The notes under the pieces were generated by a model. That model was not told the origin of the DNA, ran no database searches, and saw only the letters and a program-made list of their open reading frames with translations. Both the position numbers and the translations under genes were made by a program. 64,000 nt of DNA from Tepidanaerobacter acetatoxydans Re1 (lineage in GTDB: Bacteria > Bacillota > Thermosediminibacteria > Thermosediminibacterales > Tepidanaerobacteraceae), in contig NC_019954.2 of the NCBI RefSeq assembly GCF_000328765.2, forward strand, positions 1,904,516-1,968,515, in the 5' to 3' direction. Below, piece after piece: positions 1-9,208 of this stretch (the first letter of the stretch is position 1; the number at the start of each line of letters is the position of its first letter).

Positions 1-648
1 GGAGAGTTCAACGATAGGCCGTGTTATTTTATATGTAAAATACATAGCAAGAACTATGCTGAATATTATGGAGCTTATTATAATAATAAGGTTTACATAG
101 CTTACAACAGCCATTTTCCCCTTAATCGAATAATATTCTTTTGAACCTTCTTGCAATTTATTATACAAGAGTTCATTAATATAAAGTTTAATAAATCCGG
201 CTATCTTATGAGATTCTGTAAATCTTGCAAGGTATTCACTGCTCATACGACCTCTTTTTGCATTTATTGCCGCATCTGTTTCTTTCAGTAAAGCTTTTAT
301 CATATTCCCAATATCTTTAATCATCAGACTATTACTGTCATAGCTTAGATTTCCGATAAGCTCATCAGCTTGGGTTTGAAGTTTATTGTTTAACATGTAA
401 TAGTCTAAAAGAGCCTCGGAAGATTTATTTGACAAGTATTTTTCTACGTTTATTTCAAGGGAACTTACATCGGCATATAAATTATTTAAATAAACATAAC
501 CGACAAATATATCATTAAACTTAGCAGTCACGGACCTTGCGGTATAATAGGAATAAATACTTGTCATGCCCATAAGCAATGTAACTACTAAATAATAAAC
601 AATAAGCTTTTTTCTGATTCCCGTAAAATTCAGTAATTCTTTCATCAT
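1..648 (-). CDS. Sensor histidine kinase, N-terminal part (runs off the window)
   Basis: The reading frame is open for 216 codons from an ATG at 648 to the window edge. It shows a short cytoplasmic start, a membrane segment at about residues 12-30, an extracytoplasmic region of about 150 residues without cysteines, a second membrane segment at about 180-205, and the start of a HAMP-like segment (KITRPIVELS). The kinase domain would lie outside the window. The RBS GGTGAAAT overlaps the stop of the upstream binding-protein gene, 11 bases away, so the two are co-transcribed. Known Firmicute loci pair a periplasmic-binding-protein-like lipoprotein with a LytS/YesM-type kinase and an AraC-type regulator. 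The kinase call rests on this architecture and context, because no catalytic motif is visible. Confidence 0.7.
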   Translation of the reverse strand, partial: MMKELLNFTGIRKKLIVYYLVVTLLMGMTSIYSYYTARSVTAKFNDIFVGYVYLNNLYADVSSLEINVEKYLSNKSSEALLDYYMLNNKLQTQADELIGNLSYDSNSLMIKDIGNMIKALLKETDAAINAKRGRMSSEYLARFTESHKIAGFIKLYINELLYNKLQEGSKEYYSIKGKMAVVSYVNLIIIISSIIFSIVLAMYFTYKITRPIVELS

Positions 649-659
649 AATAATTTCAC

Positions 660-1682
660 CTATTGTTCTAATTTTTCCAAGGCTTCTTTATACCTTTTGA
701 TGCTTTCCTTAGTTATGGTTTTTACGCCGGTATCGATAAATGTAGATGAATTTCCGTTTCTTTTAATTTCCAGTAAAGCTTCAATGCTTTCATAGCCCAT
801 TTTATATGGGTCACTTATAACAGTTCCATATATTATACTTTTTTCGATGTACCTTATTATCTCAGGTGCATCTCCATACCCTACAATCTTTATATTGCCC
901 ACCTTGTTTAAGTCTACTACTACCTGTGCAGCTCCCACGGTATCCACGGAATCCATGCAGTAAATGGCATCTATTGTTTTATCGCTGTTTAGAATAGATT
1001 GTGTAATATCTTCAGCGCTCATAATGCCCATCTTCGAAATAGATATATCTGTAATCTGCATCTCGGGATAGTTCTTAATTGCATTTAAAAATCCATTCAG
1101 CTTTAGGTTATGATAAGCAGTATCTTTTTGTACATCGTTACTCATGATAACAGCTATATTTGCCTTCCCTCCGGTAGCATCAACCATGATTTTACCTGCT
1201 TCCTCACCTAAAACAAAACTGTTGGTCCCTATAAAAGACTTGCGATTACTCTTATAGGCATCATTGTCAACGGTAACTACAGGAATTCCCTTGGAGTCGG
1301 CTTTATCGATTAGGTCAACAAATCTTTCGTCATATGGAACATATGTTGCTATACCATCTACATCAGAAATAATAGCAATCTCCATGTAATTTATCTGTTC
1401 ATTACTGTCATTAAAACGCGGAGCCTTAAATTCTAAGGCAACATTATTCTCCTTTGCCGAATCTGATGCTCCAAGATAAACCTCCTTCCAAAAAGGATCT
1501 ACAGAGTTTTGAGCTACCAGATAGAAGTGATAATCCGGAGGTTTTACCGGCTCCGGAGGATGGATAGTATATAGGAGAGTATACAGTTTAATAGATATAA
1601 TGCTAAAGGTTGCAATCAACACAATCAGCACCACAATAATAATATTTTTGTTGATTTTGCTAAATAGATTTGTAAGATTCAT
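660..1682 (-). CDS. Membrane-anchored sugar-binding protein (periplasmic binding protein, ribose type)
   Basis: This 340-residue protein has an uncleaved-looking N-terminal membrane anchor (about residues 13-33) followed by a type 1 periplasmic-binding fold. Landmarks are FYLVAQNSVDPFW, DGIATYVPYD, GIPVVTVDND, and DAIYCMDSVDTVGAAQVV near the C-terminal lobe. The fold binds sugars or related small ligands outside the cell. The ATG at 1682 is preferred because GGAGG lies 6 bases upstream; an ATG four codons earlier overlaps that RBS. It is translationally linked to the histidine kinase downstream, which suggests the bound ligand is presented to the kinase rather than to a transporter. No ABC permease or ATPase is visible nearby. 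The ligand is unknown. Confidence 0.8.
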   Translation of the reverse strand: MNLTNLFSKINKNIIIVVLIVLIATFSIISIKLYTLLYTIHPPEPVKPPDYHFYLVAQNSVDPFWKEVYLGASDSAKENNVALEFKAPRFNDSNEQINYMEIAIISDVDGIATYVPYDERFVDLIDKADSKGIPVVTVDNDAYKSNRKSFIGTNSFVLGEEAGKIMVDATGGKANIAVIMSNDVQKDTAYHNLKLNGFLNAIKNYPEMQITDISISKMGIMSAEDITQSILNSDKTIDAIYCMDSVDTVGAAQVVVDLNKVGNIKIVGYGDAPEIIRYIEKSIIYGTVISDPYKMGYESIEALLEIKRNGNSSTFIDTGVKTITKESIKRYKEALEKLEQ

Positions 1683-1803
1683 GTAAACCTCCATCTGAAT
1701 TACTTTTCAAGCCGGGTCAGAGCCCTTATTGCTTAAAAATGATTGCTTATGTTTTTTTACTATTTCGACATAACATAATGAAACCCTTCTGCAAAATCAA
1801 ATT

Positions 1804-2045
1804 CTATTTTGGGCATCCTCCCACTTTTATTTTATCTGATACCTTCTCAAGGCTTTCGTTAATATCTGCCTTGTGTATTTCCCCAGCAAAACCGTCTTCC
1901 ACTATATGCTAAGTGCCTCTTTAATTAAAGACGCTTGCTGTAAATCATGTTTATGATATTTCTTAAGTCCTGCCACTGTGCCCGTCCATGGGTATCTCTA
2001 ATTTGCATTTTTCTTTGGGCTCTGTCAAGCGATTTTATTAATTAA
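1804..2045 (-). pseudogene. Degenerate coding remnant, family unknown
   Basis: Two overlapping minus-strand frames each give protein-like sequence. The upstream piece runs through an ATG at 2008 and stops after IYSKRL. The downstream piece starts after an apparent frameshift and ends in KVGGCPK at 1804. Neither piece has an RBS-supported start with an adequate length. This is consistent with a gene broken by frameshift, but the reading as coding is only from residue composition. Confidence 0.25.
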
Positions 2046-2077
2046 AAGATAAAAGGCAGGCTCAACGCCCGCTTTTT
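2043..2077 (-). terminator. Probable intrinsic terminator of the AbiEi-like gene
   Basis: On the minus strand GCGGGC-GTTGA-GCCTGC forms a six-pair stem with one G-U pair, followed by a T-rich tail. It lies about 125 bases after the stop of the AbiEi-like gene. Confidence 0.5.
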
Positions 2078-2201
2078 GCTAAATATACTTTTTTTCTTTA
2101 CAGCTCCAGTTTTTGAAAAATTCAACTTCCTTTATCATCAACAGATAAGGTGGTGATATAAAATCAATAATCGTGTTAATTACGTCCCGCAATATTTCCC
2201 A

Positions 2202-2798
2202 TTACAGCCACACTCTTATATATGTCTGCACCTTATTTTTTATATTAAATATTATGGCATACTCAAACAGCTTCCTCACATTTTTCTTTGAATCTTCTAC
2301 ATAGCGTTTTATTGCATTAGTAAATACTTCCTCCTCGAGTTTCTTTTCATAGCGAAGGACATCACATATAGTGCGGTCTCTGTCATATATTTTAACTTCT
2401 ACACCATCTACCTGTATTATATCTATACCAATATCTATAAATTTCGGTTCTAGATAGAAAGGTTCTATTAAAGGATATTCAATATCATACTTAGTCTTTT
2501 GGCTATTTTTATCTACTGCTATTTGCCAAGCCGGAGGTATTCTATCTGTATATCCATAATTTAACATTGCACTTTCAAGAAAAATTACGGCTTCAGGAAA
2601 CAGCCTTGCTATAATAACTTCTTCTTTCGGAATGTAATCTGTCAGTTCATAAAAGCCATGTTTTATTCTAGAAATTATGCCTTCTTCCATCAACTTATTT
2701 ATTTTGCGACTAGAAAATCCCAAGCCATTAAGCTCTGATGTCTTAAGAACTCCACCATGCTTTTTGAATTCGTTTTTCATTTTATCGATTTTAATCAT
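2202..2798 (-). CDS. AbiEi-family antitoxin-like transcriptional regulator (orphan)
   Basis: This 198-residue protein has an N-terminal winged helix (GGVLKTSELNGLGFSSRKI, then MEEGIISRIKHGFYEL) and the AbiEi-type C-terminal region (IYDRDRTICDVLRYEKKL ... AIKRYV). In type IV abortive-infection systems the AbiEi protein represses the operon and counteracts the nucleotidyltransferase toxin AbiEii. The ATG at 2798 has GAGGTG five bases upstream, so the longer TTG start at 2810 is less likely. Length and C-terminus fit a complete family member. No abiEii-like gene follows: downstream there is only decayed sequence and a terminator. It is therefore an orphan, either a relic of a lost system or a stand-alone regulator. 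Confidence 0.75.
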   Translation of the reverse strand: MIKIDKMKNEFKKHGGVLKTSELNGLGFSSRKINKLMEEGIISRIKHGFYELTDYIPKEEVIIARLFPEAVIFLESAMLNYGYTDRIPPAWQIAVDKNSQKTKYDIEYPLIEPFYLEPKFIDIGIDIIQVDGVEVKIYDRDRTICDVLRYEKKLEEEVFTNAIKRYVEDSKKNVRKLFEYAIIFNIKNKVQTYIRVWL

Positions 2799-2977
2799 TT
2801 TACACCTCAATGTCCGCCTTTATTTTTATAAGCGGTCTTTTGAGTGCATTTTACCATAATATTACTTTTTGCGCAAGGGCCTTTATATAAAAATTTTTAA
2901 ACATCTCTATATGGAAGTAACTATTCAGAGGTCTGTCATTGTTATGAATATATACCTAAACAAAGACGCACTTAACT

Positions 2978-3001
2978 AAGGGTGGTTGATTAATCACCCT
3001 T
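2978..3001. repeat. Inverted repeat near the IS110 remnant
   Basis: AAGGGTG and CACCCTT are perfect inverted arms separated by 10 bases. The site is just outside the 3' end of the transposase remnant. It could be a terminator or an end-associated hairpin of the element. No clear T-tract follows on either strand. Confidence 0.4.
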
Positions 3002-3041
3002 CGACCAGCTCAAAGAGCAATGCCCAAAAAAAAATTATATT

Positions 3042-3580
3042 TTAGGTAGCCACTGAAACGGGAAATGACACTCCTAATTCTTGTAATTTTTTAAAGTAAT
3101 AATTAGCTTTTTTCTCTTTATTGAACTTTGTATAATAATCGCTACCTAGATCCTTAAAATGAACATTATCTTTTAACATGTGGTATATTGCAATGAGCAT
3201 GGAATGGGCTACGGCAGCAGTTGCTCTATCAGCTTACGGCTGCTTACACCGGTTAAGCTGGAAGCGAAAGAACTTAGCTTTATATTAGCACCTTCTAAGG
3301 TTTTTTCTAGACGATTAAGTTCTCTTGAACGCTCTTCGATTAGATTTTTACGGTAGCGTACTATTTCACGAAGTTCGCGTTGTTCCTTATCAGGGATAAA
3401 ACTACTCTTTAAAAGACTATGTTGTAAAAGGTCTGCTATCCATTGAGCATCTTTGATATCAGTTTTACGCCCGGGGACAGTTTTCATGTGATGTGCATCA
3501 ACAACCATCACATCAATGTTTGGTAATTCCAGAATGTTATAGATAGGTTTCCAATAAGCTCCCGTACTTCTGCTTTTTTC
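3042..3580 (-). mobile_element. IS110-family transposase remnant with internal deletion
   Basis: The minus strand carries pieces of one IS110-type (DEDD) transposase. The first piece, from about 3580 to 3210, contains STGAYWKP, VVDAHHMKTVPGRKTDIKDA and the following coiled region (RELREIVRYRKNLIEERS). The frame then stops at 3209-3211. The typical C-terminus (AVAHSMLIAIYHMLKDN ... YYFKKLQELG) continues in a different frame to a stop at 3042. The central part, including the C-terminal catalytic serine region, is missing, and the N-terminus before STGAYW is also lost. The element cannot encode an active enzyme. It sits in a decayed stretch between the antitoxin and chemoreceptor genes. Confidence 0.85.
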
Positions 3581-3630
3581 CCGTTTCTAAAGCAGACAAC
3601 AATAAGTTTTTTGTGGCGTGGAAACACGTG

Positions 3631-3668
3631 GGAATTCTGAGTGAAACGAAGTGGAGCGAAGAATCTTG
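3631..3668. repeat. Dispersed intergenic repeat of the ATTCTGAG...GAAGAATC type
   Basis: The sequence begins GGAATTCTGAGTGAAACG and ends GGAGCGAAGAATCTTG. It resembles a short repeat recalled from many clostridial and other genomes (consensus near ATTCTGAGCGAAGCGAAGAATC), often near mobile or rRNA regions. It lies directly next to the IS110 remnant. Only one copy is visible in this window, so the repeat call depends on outside knowledge. Confidence 0.4.
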
Positions 3669-3893
3669 TTTAGTTCTTGCAAATATCATGCACTGCTGTA
3701 CTTTTGCCCTGCCGAAAAATTCTACAATAATATTTTTATTATATATCAACACACATTTTATATATTATTATAGATTTTACTTGTTTATATTTATTTTTGC
3801 CGATATCTAAACCCTTGGGAATGGGCATTTGGATTTCATGTGTCAGCTATTGTCAGCTATATTTTACTTTACTGCAAGTTATTTTATTAACTA

Positions 3894-3922
3894 TGAAAAA
3901 TTTTGTTATATTATGGTATAAT
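3894..3922 (+). promoter_or_regulatory. Possible sigma-A promoter of the chemoreceptor gene
   Basis: TATAAT at 3917-3922 is a perfect -10. The hexamer 17 bases upstream, ATGAAA, matches the -35 consensus at four of six positions. It is about 64 bases before the GTG start. Confidence 0.4.
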
Positions 3923-3985
3923 TTCGATAAGATAAATTCTTTGATATCATAGGTTAATAAGAAAATTCAGAAGGAGGTATGCAAT

Positions 3986-6034
3986 GTGAAATTTAAAAGT
4001 ATTCGGACGAGAACCCTAATTTACATCCTGCCTTTAACTATCGGCATTATGGTGGCATTATCAGCATTTAGCTTTTTCTTTTTTAGAAATACTATTGACG
4101 AAGAAGTAAATAGGGGATTAGATTATCAAATACAGGAAGTTAAAGAAACAATCGATAAGCTGCTGATCCAGCACGGTAAAATACCCGAAATGCTGGCTCG
4201 CTTTGCCGAAGCAACGGGAACTAAGCTTACAAAGGAGGAATATATAGAAGTATTAAAGAAAGCGGTTATTACAAATGCAGATACTTTTGGAGCAGGAATT
4301 TGGTTTGAACCTTACTGTTATGATAATAAAATCAAATATTTTGGACCATATGTCTATAAAGAAGGAAGTGATATAAAAGTCACTCTTGAATATGAAGAAG
4401 AATCATATAATTATCCAAGCTGGCCTTGGTATCAAATGGCAGCAAATACAGAAAACAGTATTGAATGGTCCGAACCTTTCTATGATGAAACTACAAATGT
4501 AACTATGATAACTGTAAGTGCTCCATTTTATGATGAAAATGGCAAACTGCTTGGTCTTACCACAGGCGACATTGATTTAACCCACTTTCAAGAAATGATA
4601 TCTGATATCAAAGTAGGAAATAAAGGATATGCTTTTCTGCTGAGCAAAGATGGTGATTACCTCGCATCTCCCAACAGGGATGTAATTATGAAAGAAAAGA
4701 TAACAGAAAGCAAAAATGAGTCCTTGTCAGAGCTGGGATCACAAATTTTGAGCGGCACATCGGGAATAGGCTACTACACAGAAAACGAAGAAAAGATGAG
4801 GGTTGGATATAATATTATTCCAAGCACCGGATGGTTTGTCTGCACTGTTATTCCTGAAAGCGAGCTTTTCATGCCTGTTCAAAGGCTACTTTCGACCTTA
4901 CTTCTTGTTATGCTCCTTTCCATTCTGGCAGTTGTATTTGCTGTATTTCGCTATAGTAATTATATCAGCAAGAACATCTTAAAGGTTAATGAATTCTCTA
5001 AAACCATCGCTCTCGGTGATTTATCCGCGACACTTTCTTTAAAGAGCGAGGATGAACTAGGGCAAATGACAGAAAATCTAACTTCTATGGTTAAATCTGT
5101 AAGAAAGGTAATTATAAAAATTGTGCATAGCATTGAGCAACTACTTGAAACCGGAAAATTGCTCAGCACAAGCACAGAAGAAACTATGAAGGCAAGCGAA
5201 CAGGTTGCAGTTACTATGCAAAACCTTGCCGCCGATAAACAAAAGGAACAGGAAATTATTGACACTACATCTACCGGAGCGGAAGAAATAGCAAAAGGCG
5301 TAGAGCAAATTGCTCAGACTATTCAAAGCGTGACTCAATCCGCTGTCAGCAGTGTGCAGCAAGCAGGTAAAGGAGATGAGGTAGTAAATTCGGCAGTAAG
5401 CCAAATGCAGCAAATTGACAACAATACAAAGACAATCAAAGAAAAAATAACCCAGCTTGAGAAAAAATCCGATCAAATCGGAGAGATAGTCTCGCTAATC
5501 ACCTCAATTGCCGATCAAACCAATCTTCTTGCATTAAATGCTGCTATTGAAGCAGCTCATGCAGGCGACCAAGGTAAGGGTTTTGCTGTTGTGGCAGAAG
5601 AAGTAAGAAAGCTTGCGGAAGAATCAAGACAGGCCGCAAAGGGTATAGAAGAAATTATCGATGCAATCAAGACAGATGTAAAAACAGCAAGTTCAGCAGC
5701 AAAAGAAGGAACCCGATCGGCAAAGGAAGGCAGCGTACTTGTGAGCAATGCCGGCGAAGCTTTCCATATGATCTTGCAAGATGTCACGTCTATATCGAAT
5801 CAGCTTCAAGATGTGGTTGCTGTAGTTGAGGAGATATCTGCTGAAACTCAAACAATGGCAAGTTCTATGCAGCAGGTAACTTCAATTTCACAAAACTTCC
5901 TTAACAATATTGAAAGCGCAGCAGCTGCAAGCGAAGAACAGACTGCGCTTAATCGAGAAGTATCTGAAGTCGCAGTTAAGCTTTCCAATATGGCAGAGGA
6001 ATTAAGAAACTTAATAAGCAGATTTAAACTATAA
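3986..6034 (+). CDS. Methyl-accepting chemotaxis protein with dCache-type sensor
   Basis: This 682-residue transmembrane chemoreceptor passes a ligand signal to CheA/CheW. Membrane segments lie at about 13-33 and 300-320. The periplasmic region between them has dCache features ([48 protein letters not shown]). A HAMP segment follows (about 322-378), then a long helical signalling domain with the conserved hairpin tip [20 protein letters not shown]. The start is GTG with AGGAGGT eight bases upstream. It is monocistronic, with a promoter-like site before and a terminator after, and no che genes nearby. The sensor resembles those that bind amino acids or small organic acids, but the ligand cannot be read from sequence. 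Confidence 0.95.
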   Translation: MKFKSIRTRTLIYILPLTIGIMVALSAFSFFFFRNTIDEEVNRGLDYQIQEVKETIDKLLIQHGKIPEMLARFAEATGTKLTKEEYIEVLKKAVITNADTFGAGIWFEPYCYDNKIKYFGPYVYKEGSDIKVTLEYEEESYNYPSWPWYQMAANTENSIEWSEPFYDETTNVTMITVSAPFYDENGKLLGLTTGDIDLTHFQEMISDIKVGNKGYAFLLSKDGDYLASPNRDVIMKEKITESKNESLSELGSQILSGTSGIGYYTENEEKMRVGYNIIPSTGWFVCTVIPESELFMPVQRLLSTLLLVMLLSILAVVFAVFRYSNYISKNILKVNEFSKTIALGDLSATLSLKSEDELGQMTENLTSMVKSVRKVIIKIVHSIEQLLETGKLLSTSTEETMKASEQVAVTMQNLAADKQKEQEIIDTTSTGAEEIAKGVEQIAQTIQSVTQSAVSSVQQAGKGDEVVNSAVSQMQQIDNNTKTIKEKITQLEKKSDQIGEIVSLITSIADQTNLLALNAAIEAAHAGDQGKGFAVVAEEVRKLAEESRQAAKGIEEIIDAIKTDVKTASSAAKEGTRSAKEGSVLVSNAGEAFHMILQDVTSISNQLQDVVAVVEEISAETQTMASSMQQVTSISQNFLNNIESAAAASEEQTALNREVSEVAVKLSNMAEELRNLISRFKL

Positions 6035-6045
6035 TCGATAACATT

Positions 6046-6087
6046 AAGCCGGGCCTTGGGAGGTATCTTCTATCGGTCCGGCTTTAA
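6046..6087 (+). terminator. Intrinsic terminator of the chemoreceptor gene
   Basis: AAGCCGGGCC at 6046-6055 pairs with GGTCCGGCTT at 6075-6084, with one G-U pair, followed by a short T run. It begins 12 bases after the stop codon. Confidence 0.8.
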
Positions 6088-6190
6088 AATGTTTCAAATG
6101 TGATTGCTTATTGGATTTTCTGCGGCCTTCAGCCGACAAGCACATACTTACTTCGACATTTGCAAAACATCAACAGGTATAAAACACAAG

Positions 6191-6748
6191 CTACTTAAAA
6201 GCATTTCCATCCTGAAAAGCATTACCAACCTTTTCGCCTAACACCAGATAGTCATTGTGAACCGGGTCAAAAGAGATTGGCCGTAGCTTGGCTACGTCAA
6301 TCAAACCGTCCTCACCAAGTATGCTTTCATCGGCGCTGATATTGACAATCTCTCCGATAATATTTCCATCCTCACTTACTTTTAGCAAACGACACTCTAA
6401 TGTCATTGGCAGTTCACAGATGATGGGTGCATCCACAAAGCTGCTCTTTTCAGTGGTAAATCCGGCTTTCTTTAATTTATCCGGGGTATCATTGGCGGAA
6501 ACAAGTCCTACATAATCGCAGGCCGTCACATGAGCAGCATCGCCAAAACTGATTGTAAAGGCCTCCTTGGTCTTGATATTTTTTGTGGTTTTATGATCTT
6601 CGCTAAGAGAGAGTATCACACGGTTAGTGTCGTAGATACCTCCCCATGCCGCATTCATGGCATTGGCATTGCCATTTTCATCATAACTGCCCACAATTAG
6701 AACAGGCAGAGGGTAAAACCAGGTTTTTGCTCCAAAATTTTTTCTCAT
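6191..6748 (-). CDS. Flavin reductase-like (FMN-binding split-barrel) protein
   Basis: This 185-residue protein belongs to the flavin reductase-like family, which binds FMN in a split beta-barrel. Visible landmarks are the N-terminal PLPVLIVGSYDENGNANAMN, the AWGGIYDTNRVILSLS stretch, and KTTKNIKTKEAFTISF. In anaerobes such proteins often pass electrons from ferredoxin or rubredoxin to small acceptors or work in oxygen detoxification. The start ATG has GAGGAG ten bases upstream. It stands alone, convergent with the chemoreceptor gene. The substrate cannot be assigned. Confidence 0.85.
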   Translation of the reverse strand: MRKNFGAKTWFYPLPVLIVGSYDENGNANAMNAAWGGIYDTNRVILSLSEDHKTTKNIKTKEAFTISFGDAAHVTACDYVGLVSANDTPDKLKKAGFTTEKSSFVDAPIICELPMTLECRLLKVSEDGNIIGEIVNISADESILGEDGLIDVAKLRPISFDPVHNDYLVLGEKVGNAFQDGNAFK

Positions 6749-6953
6749 ACTTTTTCGCTCCTCTTTAAATCAAGTAGTATTTTTCAATACTCCTGATTAA
6801 ATTTTTATTATTTTAAAAGAGATATCCTAATGCTAAAATAAAGCTACAGGATAGTTAGCAAAGGATGATTCTTATCACTCCTGCAAAACCTAACGGTAAA
6901 GCGGCTTCCTTCCGACAAAAGCAAAGGCAGACATCGAAAGCAAGAAAGCTTTA

Positions 6954-7321
6954 TTATTCATCCGTTCTGCCTTCACTTTTTCTTACAAGTTTATTATACT
7001 CCTTATCTGATACAAATTCACATCATTTAGTGGTAGCAGGTTGTCATAATTAGCTAATACATTAGTTAGTGCTGCTCTATAATCAAAAAATGTTATTATA
7101 TAGCATATTTCATCTTCTGAAATATTTATGCCACGTCTTACATTCAGCTTTTCTGAGACTTCTTTAACTGCTTAGTCAAGTCTTTCATTTTGGATGATAT
7201 AATCTCTTTCCATTTCTTCATCAAACTCTTTACCTGCAAGTCCTCTAGGCTTAAGTTAGTTCATCTTTGAATATATTATTTCATAGATGTTACCTGCATC
7301 GATGGTGCAGAACCATTCCAT
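6954..7321 (-). pseudogene. Pseudogene of an unrecognised small protein (two stops and a frameshift)
   Basis: From an ATG at 7321, with AGAGG upstream, the frame reads MEWFCTIDAGNIYEIIYS, then meets TAA, continues GLAGKEFDEEMERDYI, meets a second TAA after ERLD, continues EVSEKLNVRRGINISEDEIC and FDYRAALTNVLANYDNLLPL, and then shifts frame to end EFVSDKEYNKLVRKSEGRTD at 6954. About 120 residues are reconstructable. Both TAA codons could derive from CAA (Gln) by single C-to-T changes, which is typical of decay. The intact family is not recognised. Confidence 0.65.
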
Positions 7322-7439
7322 AGAAACCTCTTTCTTTCATAATAATTATAGTTTTTGTAATGTTAACTCTTTATTAATATATATTCTATGAAAACAGGAG
7401 TTTTCCTTTTTTGTAAGGAATAACAATTCGAGAAATTTT

Positions 7440-7475
7440 AAAGACCCATCTTACCTTTTCAGTAAAATGGGTCTA
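7440..7475 (-). terminator. Terminator of the rib operon
   Basis: AGACCCAT and ATGGGTCT form a strong stem with an inner AT-rich part. Reading the minus strand it follows the ribH stop by about 20 bases and is followed by TTTAAAATTT. It could also work on the plus strand. Confidence 0.7.
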
Positions 7476-7493
7476 ATATATTAATTATTTTTT

Positions 7494-7964
7494 TTAGAAA
7501 TTCAACTGCTTTTTAAGATTGGCCATTTCTATAGCACTAAGGGCAGCTTCGCTTCCTTTGTTTCCTGCTTTTGTCCCTGCTCTTTCGATGGCTTGTTCTA
7601 ATGTGTCAGTGGTTATAATTCCAAAGATTGTGGGCACCTGGGTTTGCAGGGATACCTGTGCCACCCCTTTTGCAGCTTCAGAGGATATATATTCAAAATG
7701 AGGCGTAGCTCCCCGTATCACAGCTCCAAGACATATAACCGCGTCATACTTTTTGCTCTCGGCCATAAGTTTTGCAGCAAGGGGAATTTCAAATCCTCCC
7801 GGCACCCATGCAATTTCAATATCTTCTTCTGCTGCGCCATGGCGTATGAGTGTATCTTCGGCACCTTCCAACAGTTTTTTTGTAAAAAAATCATTGAATC
7901 TGCTTACAACGATCCCGAACTTTAAGTTTTCAGCTATAAGTTTACCTTCGATTATTTTTGACAT
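7494..7964 (-). CDS. ribH: 6,7-dimethyl-8-ribityllumazine synthase
   Basis: This 156-residue enzyme condenses 5-amino-6-ribitylamino-uracil with 3,4-dihydroxy-2-butanone-4-phosphate, the penultimate step of riboflavin synthesis, in the cytoplasm. Family motifs are [29 protein letters not shown] and the phosphate-binding and catalytic segment [13 protein letters not shown] with its histidine. The length is normal. It is the last gene of ribD-ribE-ribBA-ribH, 21 bases after ribBA, and is followed by a terminator. Confidence 0.97.
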   Translation of the reverse strand: MSKIIEGKLIAENLKFGIVVSRFNDFFTKKLLEGAEDTLIRHGAAEEDIEIAWVPGGFEIPLAAKLMAESKKYDAVICLGAVIRGATPHFEYISSEAAKGVAQVSLQTQVPTIFGIITTDTLEQAIERAGTKAGNKGSEAALSAIEMANLKKQLNF

Positions 7965-7985
7965 GTAACATTCTCCTCCCTGTTT

Positions 7986-9203
7986 TTAAAGCCAGTGACC
8001 CATTTTTTCTTTTTTTGTAGCTAAATATTTCATGTTATATTCATTAGGTTTTATTTTTATGGGAACACATTCTGTAACAGTGAGACCGTATCCTGAAAGC
8101 CCAATAAGTTTCTTTGGGTTATTGGTTAAAAGCCGCATTTTTCTTATGCCTAAGTCCCTTAGTATTTGAGCGCCTATGCCATAATCTCTAAGATCTGCCG
8201 AAAAACCCAGTTCTTCGTTAGCTTCTACGGTATCAAGACCTTCATCCTGCAGACTGTATGCCTTTATCTTATTTGCAAGGCCTATGCCTCGCCCCTCCTG
8301 CCGCATGTAAAGGAGTATGCCTTTGCCTTCACGCTGAATTTGTTCTAATGAGCTTTTTAATTGTAGTCCGCAGTCGCATCGGCGAGAGGCAAATACATCT
8401 CCTGTAAGGCATTCGGAATGGACCCTTACAAGGGGTGTATCTTCCTCGTTTATATCTCCCTTAACTAAAGCTACGTGGTTTTCCTTTGTTATGATATCTT
8501 CGTAGCAGTAAAGCCTGAAATATCCGTAATCCGTAGGTAAATCTGCCTCGGCAATTTTTTCAACAAGCTTTTCTCTTGTTTTTCTATATTTTATCAGTTC
8601 CTCAATAGTAATAATTTTTATATTGTGTGTTTTCGAAAATTCCATAAGCTCAGGGAGCCTTGCCATTTTGCCATCGTCCTTCATGATCTCGCAAATAACC
8701 CCTGCCGGATAAAGACCTGCTAGATTCGCCATATCTACCGCAGCTTCGGTATGACCGGCCCTTCTCAGCACTCCACCGGGTTTTGCCGCAAGTGGAAAGA
8801 TATGTCCCGGCCGCCGGAAATCTTCAGGCTTTGCCTTAACATAGGTCAGAGTTTTTGCGGTTAGGGCTCTGTCATATGCCGAAATTCCCGTTGAAGTATC
8901 AACATGGTCTACAGATACGGTAAAAGCCGTTCCCATATTGTCAGTATTTTTTTCTACCATAGGTGCAAGCTTTAATTGTTTGGCTCTTTCCTCAGTAATC
9001 GGTGCACAAATAAGCCCTTTACCAAAAGTAGCCATGAAGTTTATATCTTCCGCGGTCACCATTTCAGCTGCCATCAAAAGGTCTCCCTCGTTTTCACGAT
9101 TTTCATCATCAACTACTATTATCATCTTCCCTGCACAAATGTCTTCAATAGCTTCTTCTATGGTATTAAAACTAAAAATATCCTCCAATCTAAACTCCTC
9201 CAA
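7986..9203 (-). CDS. ribBA: Bifunctional DHBP synthase / GTP cyclohydrolase II
   Basis: This 405-residue fusion supplies both precursors of riboflavin. The N-terminal half (to about residue 205) is dihydroxybutanone-phosphate synthase, with [29 protein letters not shown] and the metal-binding acidic cluster. The C-terminal half is GTP cyclohydrolase II, with [10 protein letters not shown], the zinc-binding SRRCDCG cysteines and [14 protein letters not shown]. It starts five bases after the ribE stop and is controlled by the FMN riboswitch far upstream. Confidence 0.97.
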   Translation of the reverse strand: MEEFRLEDIFSFNTIEEAIEDICAGKMIIVVDDENRENEGDLLMAAEMVTAEDINFMATFGKGLICAPITEERAKQLKLAPMVEKNTDNMGTAFTVSVDHVDTSTGISAYDRALTAKTLTYVKAKPEDFRRPGHIFPLAAKPGGVLRRAGHTEAAVDMANLAGLYPAGVICEIMKDDGKMARLPELMEFSKTHNIKIITIEELIKYRKTREKLVEKIAEADLPTDYGYFRLYCYEDIITKENHVALVKGDINEEDTPLVRVHSECLTGDVFASRRCDCGLQLKSSLEQIQREGKGILLYMRQEGRGIGLANKIKAYSLQDEGLDTVEANEELGFSADLRDYGIGAQILRDLGIRKMRLLTNNPKKLIGLSGYGLTVTECVPIKIKPNEYNMKYLATKKEKMGHWL

Positions 9204-9208
9204 TTATA

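Larger units (their letters stand above)
1683..2201. other. Gene-free stretch with decayed coding remnant
   Basis: About 520 bases without an intact gene. On the minus strand two short pieces look like the broken ends of one former gene. One is open from about 2045 to 1920 and includes the peptide THGRAQWQDLRNIINM. The other, in another frame, ends at the stop at 1804-1806 and includes ADINESLEKVSDKIKVGG. The family is not recognised. A terminator-like hairpin lies at 2043-2077. Nothing else is visible. Confidence 0.4.
3581..3985. other. Gene-free stretch upstream of the chemoreceptor
   Basis: About 400 bases without a supported gene. It holds a dispersed-repeat-like sequence at 3631-3668 and a possible promoter at 3894-3922 for the chemoreceptor. 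Short open frames here are composites of transposase debris. Confidence 0.5.

Noticed and set aside
3537-3752. Open frame of 71 codons on the minus strand
   Set aside because: It is a composite of shifted transposase remnant and intergenic sequence without an RBS.
3905-3935. Sigma-D (flagellar) promoter for the chemoreceptor
   Set aside because: CGATAA resembles the -10, but no TAAA-like -35 lies at the required distance.
6865-7053. Open frame of 62 codons on the plus strand
   Set aside because: It overlaps the pseudogene on the other strand and has no family pattern.
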